DNA of 64,000 nt, from assembly GCA_943788195.1 (NCBI GenBank), contig CALSPH010000001.1:1499595-1563594 (forward strand), given 5' to 3'. The position numbers and the translations under genes were made by a program. Position 1 is the first letter of the stretch, and every line of letters begins with the position of its first letter. Shown piece after piece: positions 9,340-19,898 of the stretch. This DNA is from an uncultured Bacteroidia bacterium (GTDB lineage: Bacteria > Bacteroidota > Bacteroidia > NS11-12g > UBA955). The notes beneath the pieces were generated by a model. The model was not told the origin of the DNA. It made no database searches and saw nothing but the letters and a program-made list of their open reading frames with translations.

Positions 9340-10299
9340 TTATTGTTTCTTGTCAATGGCGAGTTGAAATACCTTCAGGTAATCCACAATCATATGGCTG
9401 GTGATGTATTTACTGTAATTTTGGGGCAGGTGTTTTTCTTCTAAGCCATTATTTAAAATGATCGTCATTTCTTCATTTAGCCAAGACTGCATTTTATTAT
9501 TTACGCGTTGATATCTAATTAATTTTCCATCCGTATAAAATCGAACGGCATTTGGAGTCCACTCACAGCCATAAATGTGAAACGAACTATCCTTTTTTGG
9601 ATAAATTTTGGCCGATCTTGTGATATAGCCACGCGTTTCTTTGCCTGAAACACCCCAATGAATACTTTGCGTTTGTCTATTAACAGTTGACCCAGAAGCC
9701 CCTCCGTAGTTCTCGAAAATATCTATTTCAGGGGGCCAGTGATATTTCCCTGTCAGCCAAAATGCACAACATGTGGCAGGCCCTTGGGGCATTCTGCATC
9801 GCAATTCAAAATATCCATACTTTGGAGTGAAACTTATATCCGAGTTGATTAAACCAACTGCGAAAGGGATGGATATTTGGCTGTCTGCATGATTAAACGT
9901 TTTGGGTGCATATTGGTTTGTAAGATATAATTTGCCATCACGAATACTCACCTGATCATCGCCATAATATTGATGTAGTGCTCCAGGATTGAATTTTCCC
10001 CAAGGTTGTCCAACACGCCAAATCTTAGTGTTTAATGAGTCAAAATGATCTTCAAAAACCAATTCATAGCCTTTTAAACGAAACTGCTCATTTCTTTCTT
10101 CAACCTTATTTTTCCTTATGATTTTAGATACTTGATAAGAAGATTTAATAATCGCATGGGAGATTGAGGATTTTTTGCGAAAAAAGTTACCTCTAAGTTT
10201 TAGACTGTCCTTGTTGCCTTTTAAAACAGGAGTAGTTAAGAGTAAAACGCCTATTGTTAAGCAAGCTTTTTTGCTAAAACAGTTCAGGCTGATTGCCAT
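9340..10299 (-). CDS. Glycoside hydrolase family 16 protein
   Basis: Secreted beta-glucanase or galactanase-type hydrolase, 319 residues. A signal peptide (residues 1-28) is followed by about 45 basic, low-complexity residues and then the GH16 jelly roll. The catalytic motif EIDIFE is at 191-196, with E191 as nucleophile, D193 as helper and E196 as acid/base. Flanking KYGYFELRCRMPQGP and the later GCEWTPNAVRFYTDG are typical of the family. The substrate (laminarin, agar or carrageenan type) cannot be assigned. I chose ATG 10299 because it gives the signal peptide; it overlaps the end of parC by 26 bases. The link with parC is probably positional only. Confidence 0.86.
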   Translation of the reverse strand: MAISLNCFSKKACLTIGVLLLTTPVLKGNKDSLKLRGNFFRKKSSISHAIIKSSYQVSKIIRKNKVEERNEQFRLKGYELVFEDHFDSLNTKIWRVGQPWGKFNPGALHQYYGDDQVSIRDGKLYLTNQYAPKTFNHADSQISIPFAVGLINSDISFTPKYGYFELRCRMPQGPATCCAFWLTGKYHWPPEIDIFENYGGASGSTVNRQTQSIHWGVSGKETRGYITRSAKIYPKKDSSFHIYGCEWTPNAVRFYTDGKLIRYQRVNNKMQSWLNEEMTIILNNGLEEKHLPQNYSKYITSHMIVDYLKVFQLAIDKKQ

Positions 10300-12874
10300 C
10301 TTTTGCGTTTTCGCTTGATTCTTTAATCTTATTTTCAAATGTGCTTGGGTCAATTACTTTATTACTTAATAGCTTAATTTTTGCAATTTCCTTGCCACCT
10401 AACTTGTTACCAACACTTTTCCATCCTTTAATATCAATAAATTCGGATAGGTTAATGGTTTTAGTTGATTTTTCGCCTAGCTTGTTTTTAGTCGTAACCT
10501 CAATACTTGTATCAGGTGAAGTACTGGCCACAAGTAGTTTAGATTTATTGTGCTCAGAAATAAATTCAAATGATTTATCTAATGTGGTGGTTTCTATTAA
10601 AAACCGTTTGACATAATAATTGCCCGATTTGCCGTCCAGATAAACGCAGTTTAAAGGGGTCTCTGCACTGAAAAATTGAACTGAGTACGTTTCCTCTTTA
10701 TTATATTTATTAATTAGTTCTTGGTTCTTCAATTCATAGCTGCCATCCAATTTAAGATGCAGTACTAAATCATCCGTATCAAACAAGCCAATGTATTCAC
10801 CTCGCTCATCAATATTTAATTTACCGACCTCCGCTTCAAAGTACATTTTTAGACCACCAAAAGTAGATTTGCCCTTTTCCTTTAATTCAATCCGTTTCAC
10901 AGGATGTTTTGTGAGGGTATTCCCCTTTGAATTCCTTCCTTTAACGGCAAGTTGGCTAAAGTCATAGGTGAATTGAGTTTTTCTTGCACTGGCTAAGGCG
11001 CTCAGCTGAGCAGTGATAATTTCTGCTTCGCTGTTCGGGTTAGCGGTAAAGTAGAGTATTTTACTATTGGGATGCCCTGCGGTTAGGTCGTATTCTTTGT
11101 CTCTAATTAAGCTGGTTACGTTAAAACGTTTAACCATACAAGCTTTGCTTCCTCCATCATAATAGATTACATTATATACCTTGCGCTCATCATTCTTACG
11201 AAAGACCGCTACATGCAAAAGATCCTTGCCTAAAAATGTTTTATCAGCAACCTTGCTAAGGGTATACTTTCCATCTTTTCTAAACGCGATAATATCATCA
11301 ATGTCAGAACAGTCTTCTACAAATTCTTCTTTCTTCAAGCCATATCCAACAAATCCTTCTTTAAAGTTGGCATATAGCTTTTCATTTGCAGCTGCTACAA
11401 TGGTAGCATTAATCGCATCGAATGTTTGAATTTCTGTTTTTCGTTCTCTACCCTTGCCATATTTTTTAAGCAAATCTTCGAAATAATGAATTGCATAATC
11501 GGTAAGGTTCGCTAAGAAGTTCTTCGTTTCGGCAATGCCTTCTTCCAGTCCCTTGATTAGTTCATCTGCTTTAAAACCATCAAACTTAGAAATACGTTTA
11601 ATTTTGATTTCAGTTAATCGGGTGATATCATCTTCGGTAACTTCGCGAAGCAGTTGTTTCTTAAAAGGATCCAAACCTTTATCTATCACTGAAATGATTT
11701 GTTCCCAAGTCTCTGCTTCTTCAATATCACGATAGATCCTGTTCTCAATAAAAATTTTCTCTAAACTACCGAAATGCCATTTTTCTTGAAGTGCGTGCAA
11801 TTTAATCTGCAATTCCCTTTTAAGAAGATGCACCGTGTTGTTCGTGGATTCAGATAGGATTTCGTTCACACTGAGGAAGTGTGGTTTTTCATCCATAATA
11901 ATGCAAGCCGCTGGCGAAATACTCATTTCACAGTTGGTAAATGCATACAGGGCGTCAATGGTCTTATCAACTGATGTATTGGGTTGCAGTTGAATTTCGA
12001 CAGCAACATCCCTGGCCGTATTATCAACAACCTTTTTTATCTTTATTTTACCTTGATCATTCGCCTTAATAATGCTATCGATTAAGGAATCTGTTGTGGT
12101 TCCGTAAGGGATCTCTTTGATGACAATGGTCTTTTTGTCCAATTCCTCCATGCGAGCCCGGACCTTTATTTTTGATCCTTTTTTACCCTCATTATAGGCG
12201 CTAAAGTCAGCCATACCTCCTGTTGGGAAATCAGGCATGATGTTGGTGCTTTTACCTTTAAGGATTTGAATGGAAGCCTTAAGTAGTTCACAAAAATTGT
12301 GTGGCATAATCTTGGTAGAAAGGCCTACTGCAATTCCTTCAACGCCTTGTGCAAGGAGCAATGGGAACTTTATGGAAAGGGTTACCGGTTCTTTTTTTCG
12401 TCCGTCATACGAAAGTTGCCACTCAGTGGTTTGATCATTGAAAGCTATGTCCTTCGCAAGTTTGGATAATCTTACTTCAATATATCGAGGTGCTGCAGCT
12501 CGATCACCAGTGCGAATATCTCCCCAGTTACCTTGACAATCAAACATGAATTCCTTTTGACCTAAATTTACAAGGGCATCACCAATTGCTGCATCACCGT
12601 GTGGATGATATTGCATGGTTGCTCCGATCACATTGGCAACCTTGTTATAACGACCATCATCCATCACATTCAGTGCATGTAATATTCTGCGTTGAACAGG
12701 TTTTAGGCCATCGTCAATAGCAGGCACCGCGCGCTCAAGAATAACATAGGAAGCATAATCTAGAAACCATTGTTCATATAATCCTGATACAGGTTTGATT
12801 CTTGCACCCTCCTCAATATAGGAGTTGTCATCATTTAAATCTTCAATATTATCCTCGTTCTCTTCCAGCTTGAT
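10274..12874 (-). CDS. parC: DNA topoisomerase IV subunit A (no standard start codon)
   Basis: DNA cleavage and rejoining subunit that decatenates chromosomes with ParE. PAIDDGLKPVQRRIL, HPHGDAAIGDALV and the catalytic Tyr in APRYIEV are present. The C-terminal region lacks a GyrA-box, favouring topoisomerase IV over gyrase. The frame extends upstream of GTG 12727 with clear homologous sequence (YEQWFLDYASYVILERAVPAI). Yet between the in-frame TAA at 12881-12883 and GTG 12727 there is no ATG, GTG or TTG. The best candidate is ATC at 12874 (IKLEENEDN), about 14 bases after a TAGATTTG promoter element; CTG 12868 is next. Starting at GTG 12727 would cut into the conserved winged-helix region. 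About 866 residues from ATC 12874. Confidence 0.88.
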   Translation of the reverse strand: MKLEENEDNIEDLNDDNSYIEEGARIKPVSGLYEQWFLDYASYVILERAVPAIDDGLKPVQRRILHALNVMDDGRYNKVANVIGATMQYHPHGDAAIGDALVNLGQKEFMFDCQGNWGDIRTGDRAAAPRYIEVRLSKLAKDIAFNDQTTEWQLSYDGRKKEPVTLSIKFPLLLAQGVEGIAVGLSTKIMPHNFCELLKASIQILKGKSTNIMPDFPTGGMADFSAYNEGKKGSKIKVRARMEELDKKTIVIKEIPYGTTTDSLIDSIIKANDQGKIKIKKVVDNTARDVAVEIQLQPNTSVDKTIDALYAFTNCEMSISPAACIIMDEKPHFLSVNEILSESTNNTVHLLKRELQIKLHALQEKWHFGSLEKIFIENRIYRDIEEAETWEQIISVIDKGLDPFKKQLLREVTEDDITRLTEIKIKRISKFDGFKADELIKGLEEGIAETKNFLANLTDYAIHYFEDLLKKYGKGRERKTEIQTFDAINATIVAAANEKLYANFKEGFVGYGLKKEEFVEDCSDIDDIIAFRKDGKYTLSKVADKTFLGKDLLHVAVFRKNDERKVYNVIYYDGGSKACMVKRFNVTSLIRDKEYDLTAGHPNSKILYFTANPNSEAEIITAQLSALASARKTQFTYDFSQLAVKGRNSKGNTLTKHPVKRIELKEKGKSTFGGLKMYFEAEVGKLNIDERGEYIGLFDTDDLVLHLKLDGSYELKNQELINKYNKEETYSVQFFSAETPLNCVYLDGKSGNYYVKRFLIETTTLDKSFEFISEHNKSKLLVASTSPDTSIEVTTKNKLGEKSTKTINLSEFIDIKGWKSVGNKLGGKEIAKIKLLSNKVIDPSTFENKIKESSENAKDGNQPELF

Positions 12875-12888
12875 TTTAGATTAAGTCA

Positions 12889-12896
12889 CAAATCTA
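12889..12896 (-). promoter_or_regulatory. -7 promoter element for parC
   Basis: Minus-strand TAGATTTG matches TAnnTTTG. It sits just upstream of an in-frame TAA, so transcription from here would place the initiation codon within the next 30 bases. This is used to argue for the ATC or CTG start of parC. Confidence 0.45.
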
Positions 12897-13020
12897 TAAA
12901 AGTGTGATAAATAGCGGACTCTATGCTGCTATAAGTTATAAACAGTGATGTTGATTACGGGTGTTAATGAATCGGAGTTGTGGTTCAGTCTTAACTCAAA
13001 AACCCATATAGCATGCATAA

Positions 13021-15012
13021 TTATAATTTCCAACTTAAACCAGCCACAAACCATCTGCCCGGCATTGGGCTGCCTAATATCTCCTGATATTGCTCGTCTG
13101 CAATGTTTAATACCCGAAAGTTGATTTTTACAATATGACTTATTTGATATGCAATTTTGCCGTTCACAATTAAATAACTCGGTCGCACGTTTCCACTTAT
13201 TGCGTTGAGTTGCGATGCAGTGCGCTCTATATAATTCGTTTCAAAAACAACATCCATATTGTTATGATGAAACTGCACGGTTCCATTTAAAGTGTGTTTG
13301 GGATGATTAGTAATATACTTGGAGATAACGTTCTCTGTGTTATAGGTGTTGAAGTAGGTGTAATTAACACCAAAACGAAGGTTGGTCACAACACTTTTAA
13401 ATGGGATAAGCACATTATAACCTAACTCAAGCCCATTGGTGTTTACGCTTGCAATATTCCGGGTATATAGATAATTGCTGGAATCCGACACATTCGTAAG
13501 GTTTTGGATTTCTAGCCCCAAGGTGTTTACATAATCTATCACATTAGTTGAATTTCGTTGAAAGATGGATGCAGAAAATTGGTGCCATTTTTTCAAACGA
13601 TACCGAATCCCGAAATCAAAGGCGGTACTTTTCTCATTCAACAAGTCCGGATTCCCGACATTTCGATTTGCTGCTATCAACGCGGTATTGAAATTGATGT
13701 ACTTTTCCGTGAAGTCGGCAGAGCGAATGGATTTGCCTATTGAACCTTGCAGCGAGAGGTTTTTGTGAAAGGCATGCGAGATGGCTAATTGAGGTAAATA
13801 AACAAAATTGAAATTCGTGTTGTATGCCAAGCGGTTTCCAAACGTAATATTGGTTTTTTTGCGAATAGCCGTATTCATAATCAAATAAAGTCCTCCATCC
13901 AGGTTTTGGTGATCACCGCGATCAGTGGATACAATTTGGCGATTTTCAAGTTGGAGACCAGCTGAAAACCATGCTTTTTTCTTAATTTGGAAGCGTTTAT
14001 TGGCGTTCAATGCCATCTTGGTCATGGTATGCCTGTTCGCAGGAATAAGCGGATTGAAATCAAACTCATCTTGTGTTCTTCGCATGCCTAGATTTACTTC
14101 CCAATTGGGTTGAAGTGGTGCTAGCCGCAATGCATCATGTTCACCTTGGCTTGTCTTTGATTTAATAATACTTACTTGGCTCCATAAGGTATTCACAATT
14201 TCTCTGGATTCATCAAAAGTAGATGCTGTGTAAAAGTATTTTGCATTAAAATCTCGCACGTTTGCCCCAACACGGGCCAAAACCCTTAGGTTGTTGGCAA
14301 AATTATACGAACCATACAGACTATATTGTTGGAGGTTAAAGTCAGTTCCAAATATTGAGTCAGCAGCAGAATTTTTGCCAAAATTTGGGTTGAGGAAAGT
14401 TTCACCCGTTGAGTAGTTGATTTGGTTGGCGAAACCGACATGCCATTTTTTTCTTTTGTAGGTAATGTTTAAATCCGTTCCCAAGTAATTATTGCTGCCA
14501 TAGTTTAAAGATCCATTGGATGTTAATGTATCCTTTGAAAATTCATTTAAATAGGATAAGGTTTTGATGTGTATAAGCCCCCCAACAGCATCTGAACCAT
14601 ATGCCACAGCAGCAGGTCCACGTATGATTTCAATCCATCCAATTTCACTTAAAGCAACAGGAAGGATATGGTTGAAATGGCCGGTTAGTGGGTCATTTAA
14701 CCGCATGTTGTCTACCATGATGAGCACCTGAGAAAAAGTGGAACCTCTGATCCCTATATCACTTTGAACACCAAAACCACCTCGGCTGTTAATGTTTATA
14801 CCAGTCTCTTGACGTAACAATTCTTCAAATGAAGTGGCTGTGCTATTGGCTATGTCTGCAGCCGTGATAATGGAAATGTTGCGACCGCTTGCTTCAGGGG
14901 TTTGAGGTATTTTAGTTGCGGTAACTCTAACCCGCGAGATGGTGTCATATTTTTGCGCGTTTGCACTCATTACAATGCATAAGCATGCTATAGTTGCTAG
15001 AAAAGCTTTCAT
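13021..15012 (-). CDS. TonB-dependent receptor (BtuB/CirA-like)
   Basis: Outer-membrane active transporter of 663 residues. The signal peptide ends around MSANAQ. The plug domain has RVTATKIPQTPEASGRNISI, IRGSTFSQVLIMVDNMRLND and IIRGPAAVAYGSDAVGGLI. A beta-barrel follows, ending GRWFVAGLSWKL with aromatic residues suited to barrel insertion. The size and the absence of a carboxypeptidase-like N-terminal domain fit the vitamin B12/siderophore class rather than SusC. It sits between parE (17 bases upstream) and parC, an unusual place for a transporter. The ligand is unknown. Confidence 0.9.
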   Translation of the reverse strand: MKAFLATIACLCIVMSANAQKYDTISRVRVTATKIPQTPEASGRNISIITAADIANSTATSFEELLRQETGININSRGGFGVQSDIGIRGSTFSQVLIMVDNMRLNDPLTGHFNHILPVALSEIGWIEIIRGPAAVAYGSDAVGGLIHIKTLSYLNEFSKDTLTSNGSLNYGSNNYLGTDLNITYKRKKWHVGFANQINYSTGETFLNPNFGKNSAADSIFGTDFNLQQYSLYGSYNFANNLRVLARVGANVRDFNAKYFYTASTFDESREIVNTLWSQVSIIKSKTSQGEHDALRLAPLQPNWEVNLGMRRTQDEFDFNPLIPANRHTMTKMALNANKRFQIKKKAWFSAGLQLENRQIVSTDRGDHQNLDGGLYLIMNTAIRKKTNITFGNRLAYNTNFNFVYLPQLAISHAFHKNLSLQGSIGKSIRSADFTEKYINFNTALIAANRNVGNPDLLNEKSTAFDFGIRYRLKKWHQFSASIFQRNSTNVIDYVNTLGLEIQNLTNVSDSSNYLYTRNIASVNTNGLELGYNVLIPFKSVVTNLRFGVNYTYFNTYNTENVISKYITNHPKHTLNGTVQFHHNNMDVVFETNYIERTASQLNAISGNVRPSYLIVNGKIAYQISHIVKINFRVLNIADEQYQEILGSPMPGRWFVAGLSWKL

Positions 15013-15028
15013 AAATTATGGTTTATTT

Positions 15029-16945
15029 TTAAGCGACTTCTAAATCCTCTTTGGGTTCAGGATCTAATTCCTCGTCAATATTAGTTAATTCTTCCAGGTC
15101 TTTTTCCACTTGGAGGTTATTAATAATAAATTTTTGTCTTTCAGGCGTATTTTTTCCCATGAAATAACTGAGTAAATCGCTAATGGAAGTGTCTTGACTT
15201 AATAATACTGGTTCCAGTTTAATATCTTCACCAATAAATAACCCAAACTCCTCGGGAGAGATTTCTCCAAGACCTTTAAATCGCGTAATTTCAGGCTTTC
15301 CAGTTAGTTTTTTAATTGCTTCTAATTTCTCTGTAATGCTATAGCAATAGATGGTTTCCTTTTTATTTCGGACCCTGAACAATGGGGTTTGAAGAATGTA
15401 AAGATGGCCGTTTCTCACTAAATCTGGGAAGAATTGTAAAAAGAAGGTGAGCAGTAGCAGTCGAATATGCATCCCATCTACATCTGCATCAGTGGCTACA
15501 ACCACTCTGTTATATCTCAAATCATCTATGGATTCTTCAATATTCAAGGCATGTTGAAGTAGATTGAATTCATCGTTTTCATAAACCACTTTCTTTTTTA
15601 GACCATAGCAATTTAATGGCTTACCTCTTAAGCTAAATACGGCTTGAGTTTCAACGTTACGAGACTTGGTAATTGATCCACTGGCACTATCTCCCTCAGT
15701 GATGAACAAGGTAGACTCTGCTGCAGCATCATGTTTAATATCTGTTTTATGTACCCTGCAATCGCGTAATTTTTTATTGTGAAGGTTGGCTTTCTTTGCT
15801 TTGGTTTTGGCCAATTTTCGCACACCAGCCATATCTTTTCTTTCGCGTTCAGTTTGCAGAATTCGCTTAAGTAATGCATCGGCTGTTTCAGGATTCTTGT
15901 GCAAATAATTATCCAATTGATTTTTTAGAAAATCATTGACAAAAGTTCGCAGTGTAGGCCCATCTGGCCCTACTTCTGAGCTTCCTAATTTGGTTTTGGT
16001 CTGTGATTCAAAAACAGGTTCCTGTATCCTTACACTCACTGCACTAACAATACTTCCACGAATATCAGAAGCTTCAAAATCTTTCTTATAAAAATCCCGA
16101 ACTGTTTTTACAATGGATTCTTTAAATGCGGAAAGGTGAGTACCGCCCTGCGTAGTATTTTGACCATTCACGAATGAATAGTACTCTTCACCGTATTGAT
16201 CGGTATGTGAGATGGCAATTTCAATATCCTCAGATTTAAAATGACAAATGGGGTAATTTAACTGATCCTCTTTGACCTTAGATTGAAGCAGATCCAATAA
16301 TCCATTTTTGCTGAAGTACCGATGCCCATTAAAGTGAATGGTTAACCCTGAATTCAGAAATGCATAGTTCCATATTTGATTAATTAAATAATCACTGATA
16401 TACCGATAATGTTTAAAAATGCTTTCGTCTGGTACAAATTCTACACGCGTGCCATTGGCTTCTTCAGATGAAGACTCAGGAAGATCTTCTTTTAGAATAC
16501 CTCGCTTAAATTCGGCCTTTTTTGACTTGCCATCTCGAAAGGATTCGATGCAGAAATAATCGGAAAGCGCGTTCACTGCTTTTGTACCAACGCCATTCAG
16601 CCCGACACTTTTTTGAAAGGCTTTGCTGTCATATTTACCTCCAGTATTTATTTTGGAAACACAGTCAATTACTTTTCCCAACGGGATTCCGCGGCCATAG
16701 TCTCGAATAACTACCCTTTTCTCCGTAACTTTAATTTCGATTTTCTTGCCATAGCCCATCACATGTTCATCGATGCAATTATCAAGAACTTCTTTCACAA
16801 GCACATAAATTCCATCATCAGCGCTGGTGCCGTCTCCTAATTTACCTATGTACATGCCTGGCCTTAAACGGATGTGTTCTTTCCAGTCAAGCGACTTAAT
16901 ACTATCTTCTGTATAATTATGAGATGGTTGCTTATTTTCTGCCAT
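15029..16945 (-). CDS. parE: DNA topoisomerase IV subunit B
   Basis: ATPase subunit that drives strand passage by ParC, 638 residues. The GHKL ATP site has [22 protein letters not shown] and [13 protein letters not shown]. The TOPRIM domain has ITEGDSASG and [17 protein letters not shown]. Length fits ParE; gyrase B is usually longer or carries insertions. I use ATG 16945 (MAENKQ) instead of an upstream TTG because a TAACTTTG promoter element ends nine bases before this ATG and overlaps the TTG. A TonB receptor gene separates it from parC on the same strand. Confidence 0.95.
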   Translation of the reverse strand: MAENKQPSHNYTEDSIKSLDWKEHIRLRPGMYIGKLGDGTSADDGIYVLVKEVLDNCIDEHVMGYGKKIEIKVTEKRVVIRDYGRGIPLGKVIDCVSKINTGGKYDSKAFQKSVGLNGVGTKAVNALSDYFCIESFRDGKSKKAEFKRGILKEDLPESSSEEANGTRVEFVPDESIFKHYRYISDYLINQIWNYAFLNSGLTIHFNGHRYFSKNGLLDLLQSKVKEDQLNYPICHFKSEDIEIAISHTDQYGEEYYSFVNGQNTTQGGTHLSAFKESIVKTVRDFYKKDFEASDIRGSIVSAVSVRIQEPVFESQTKTKLGSSEVGPDGPTLRTFVNDFLKNQLDNYLHKNPETADALLKRILQTERERKDMAGVRKLAKTKAKKANLHNKKLRDCRVHKTDIKHDAAAESTLFITEGDSASGSITKSRNVETQAVFSLRGKPLNCYGLKKKVVYENDEFNLLQHALNIEESIDDLRYNRVVVATDADVDGMHIRLLLLTFFLQFFPDLVRNGHLYILQTPLFRVRNKKETIYCYSITEKLEAIKKLTGKPEITRFKGLGEISPEEFGLFIGEDIKLEPVLLSQDTSISDLLSYFMGKNTPERQKFIINNLQVEKDLEELTNIDEELDPEPKEDLEVA

Positions 16946-16954
16946 ACGTAATAG

Positions 16955-16962
16955 CAAAGTTA
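16955..16962 (-). promoter_or_regulatory. -7 promoter element for parE
   Basis: Minus-strand TAACTTTG matches TAnnTTTG, nine bases before ATG 16945. Confidence 0.5.
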
Positions 16963-17153
16963 GTTAATCATAGATGTGCCTGAAACCATAGATACCAACA
17001 TAGTGAGGCTAGATTTGTGGATAATATGCTTTCCTGAAAACCAACAAACCAATGGGTGATGTTGTCTTAATTGTGTTTTTATCGGAGTAAGTATGAAATT
17101 TATAGTTTACCCTAACGTTAGTGACATATCTTAATCTATTATTGCCTTTTGCT

Positions 17154-19898
17154 ATGAGAAAAAGAATATCCTTAATTGTTTTTTTAGCATTCGTAGGAAT
17201 GTCTTTAAATGCACAAATACGCGTGAAAGGGAAGATTTTGGATAGTGCTACTATGAAGCCACTTGCGGATGTAACGGTGAGTGCGTTTAACTTTAAAGAC
17301 ACCGCATTGCTTAATTTTACATTCACTACAAAGAATGGGAATTTCTATATGGAGGTAAATAGCTTAGATTCGATATTAGTGAGCTTTAGTTATTTTGGCT
17401 ATTTAGAGACGCATCGCACGTATCAAGCAGGATCTAATTTTTATTGGCGCGATGAAGACATAAAATTGGTTTCTGATCCCAAATGGAACACTTTATCGAA
17501 AGTAAAGATTAAAACCTCCCCAATCACTATGCGTGGAGACACAATAGAAATAAATGCGAATCGGTTTAAGGTACTGCCAGGGTCTGATGTAGCCCAACTG
17601 TTTAAAAAGATACCTGGCTTTCAGGTTGATGTAAGTGGAGCAGTAAAAGTAAACGGCAAAGACATCAAGAAGATTACAGTAGATGGTTCTGAGTTCTTTG
17701 GAAACAACCCCGCTTTGGTATCCAAAACTTTGCAAGCCGATATGATAGACAAGGTTCAAGTTTATGAGGACAAGGATGAGTTGGGTGAAGTTAAAGAGGA
17801 TGGGGAAGTCACCATTAATCTAAACCTAAAGAAAGGGGCAAATAATGGATATTTTGGAGATGCTCTATTGGGAGCAGGTAGCAATGAACTTTTTGAAGCA
17901 GGCTTAAGGTTAAATTCATTCAAGGGAGATCGAAAGCTTTCTTTGGTAGCCAATGGAAACAATATCAATAACAGCGGTTTTGACTTTGGCTTCAGCAGCT
18001 GGCACGGATGGGTCAACAACTCGAGAATGGGCCAAGATTGGAATGCAAAATCATGGACCAATGGAGCGTATAATTTCCAAGAGAAAGGAAATATTAATAA
18101 TAACGCGGACTATGGGTTTTCGTATTTCAACGAAGTGGCGAATGAAAAAAAGCTTTCGGGAAACATTGTACACAAAACCAATTTCTTTACGAGTGAGAAT
18201 AGTACAGAAAGTCAGAATATTATTTCTGATACATCCATCCGGACATCAAAAAACCAAAATCTCAGCAGTGGCTCACATACTGAAACCAATTATAAAGTTG
18301 CATATTCAGATAGAAGTGATAGCATGTTTTGGTACGAAGCTGTGTTTACAGGTAATTTAGGAGATAATTTGATGCGTGAAAAATCTGATAACGAGATTAG
18401 TATTAACGATAACTTAATCAATAAAGGAAATATAAACTCGCTTTCATCTCAAACAAGCGACAAGCATTTGTTGCAAATGGAACTATGGAATAGATTGAGT
18501 AGAAAAATCAAAGATTTGAGTCTGTGGACTCAGGTAAAAGTATCCGATCAAAATGAAAAAACGGATCTACATCGATATACACTTTCTAACACCGACTCTT
18601 TTAATATTTTCAATGATAGAAACAATAAGAACCGTTTTTATCAGGCAACTATGCATTTGCGTGTTCCGCTGAAAAATAATTTCTCATTGCGTATTAACGC
18701 AGAACGATTCAGTCAATTCAACACGTTCAATGGCAAAGCATATAATGCGCAGATTCTTAATAATTCATTTGAGCAAAACTATGCGCAACAAGTAGATTCC
18801 TTATCAAGTATTATGGATAACGAGATTAGTAATACTTCACTAGGTACTGCCATATCCTATTGGGATAAGAAGATTTATGCCAGATTTGGGTTGAATTATA
18901 CAATGGCCAATATAAATAGTCAAAGCAATTTCTTAAACCAAGAAACGAAAATCGATAATAATTATGGAGCGTTTTTACCTCGTTTTTATTTTTCCTACGG
19001 CAGGAGAGGTTTTAATCGAATAAGTATAAATTTTAACCGAACGTTCTCTATACCTTCGGGTTCCGATTTATTACCAGTGTATAACATTTTTAATATTTGG
19101 AACCGTTCCATTGGCAATCCAAATTTGGCACAAAGTTTAATCAATAATGCGAGCTTTAATTTTAGAAGACAACCCAAAAAAGGGTTTATTCAAAGGTTTG
19201 TGACCTATTTGAATTATTCTCAAAGTGATAACTATAAAGTAACACAATCGTTTACCGACGAGAACGGATTAATACAATCTAACCCAGTATTGCTGACTGG
19301 CTATCAAAATTTCAATTCATACACCAGCGCAGCTTTTAAAGTATATCGTAAAATACTACTGACCTATGGTCTTTCACAGGTATATAATGAGATGCCCACT
19401 TTATTCAACAATAATAAAGTGCTTAACAAAAGTTCAAGCTTTGATCATAGCCTGGGTTTTGGATATGAATTCTCTGATTCACTTGCGTTCAATATATCGT
19501 ATGAACTCAATCAAACCAATAACAAGAACGATGGCAATGAATTGCTGAATTATAACCAAGTTACTCAGGGTGTTTCCGGAAGCCTGCGATCGATATTGCC
19601 GTTTGGCACCTCTATTAAGCTTAATCTGGATATTGATGATCAACGAGCTGTTCCTGGTATTGGTAAAATTGTGCCTCTATTTCACGCCTATATCCAACAC
19701 CCATTGGATAAAAATCAAAAATGGAATTTGAAACTCACTGCTTATGATATTTTCAAGCAAAATGTGGGAATTAGCAGATCTGCCAGCAATGGTTTTGTAA
19801 CTATTTCAGAAAGTAATAGATTGCAACAGTATTTTATGTTAACGCTCATTTATAAAGTGAAAAAAATGGGTGGCGCTACACAGAAGTATGTTTACTGA
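17154..19898 (+). CDS. Outer-membrane beta-barrel TonB-type receptor with carboxypeptidase-like N-domain
   Basis: 914 residues from ATG 17154. This start gives MRKRISLIVFLAF and a signal peptide ending at LNAQ; an upstream GTG would push the signal peptide inwards. Residues 25-105 form a carboxypeptidase-D regulatory-like beta sandwich (RVKGKILDSATMKPLADV). A short plug-like domain follows (FKKIPGFQVDVSGAVKVNGK, ITVDGSEFFG), then a long Asn-rich barrel. This is the OMP_b-brl_3 type common in Bacteroidota, distinct from SusC because no SusD partner is nearby. It overlaps the HAD gene by 11 bases. The ligand cannot be inferred; proximity to the glycan cluster may or may not matter. Confidence 0.85.
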   Translation: MRKRISLIVFLAFVGMSLNAQIRVKGKILDSATMKPLADVTVSAFNFKDTALLNFTFTTKNGNFYMEVNSLDSILVSFSYFGYLETHRTYQAGSNFYWRDEDIKLVSDPKWNTLSKVKIKTSPITMRGDTIEINANRFKVLPGSDVAQLFKKIPGFQVDVSGAVKVNGKDIKKITVDGSEFFGNNPALVSKTLQADMIDKVQVYEDKDELGEVKEDGEVTINLNLKKGANNGYFGDALLGAGSNELFEAGLRLNSFKGDRKLSLVANGNNINNSGFDFGFSSWHGWVNNSRMGQDWNAKSWTNGAYNFQEKGNINNNADYGFSYFNEVANEKKLSGNIVHKTNFFTSENSTESQNIISDTSIRTSKNQNLSSGSHTETNYKVAYSDRSDSMFWYEAVFTGNLGDNLMREKSDNEISINDNLINKGNINSLSSQTSDKHLLQMELWNRLSRKIKDLSLWTQVKVSDQNEKTDLHRYTLSNTDSFNIFNDRNNKNRFYQATMHLRVPLKNNFSLRINAERFSQFNTFNGKAYNAQILNNSFEQNYAQQVDSLSSIMDNEISNTSLGTAISYWDKKIYARFGLNYTMANINSQSNFLNQETKIDNNYGAFLPRFYFSYGRRGFNRISINFNRTFSIPSGSDLLPVYNIFNIWNRSIGNPNLAQSLINNASFNFRRQPKKGFIQRFVTYLNYSQSDNYKVTQSFTDENGLIQSNPVLLTGYQNFNSYTSAAFKVYRKILLTYGLSQVYNEMPTLFNNNKVLNKSSSFDHSLGFGYEFSDSLAFNISYELNQTNNKNDGNELLNYNQVTQGVSGSLRSILPFGTSIKLNLDIDDQRAVPGIGKIVPLFHAYIQHPLDKNQKWNLKLTAYDIFKQNVGISRSASNGFVTISESNRLQQYFMLTLIYKVKKMGGATQKYVY

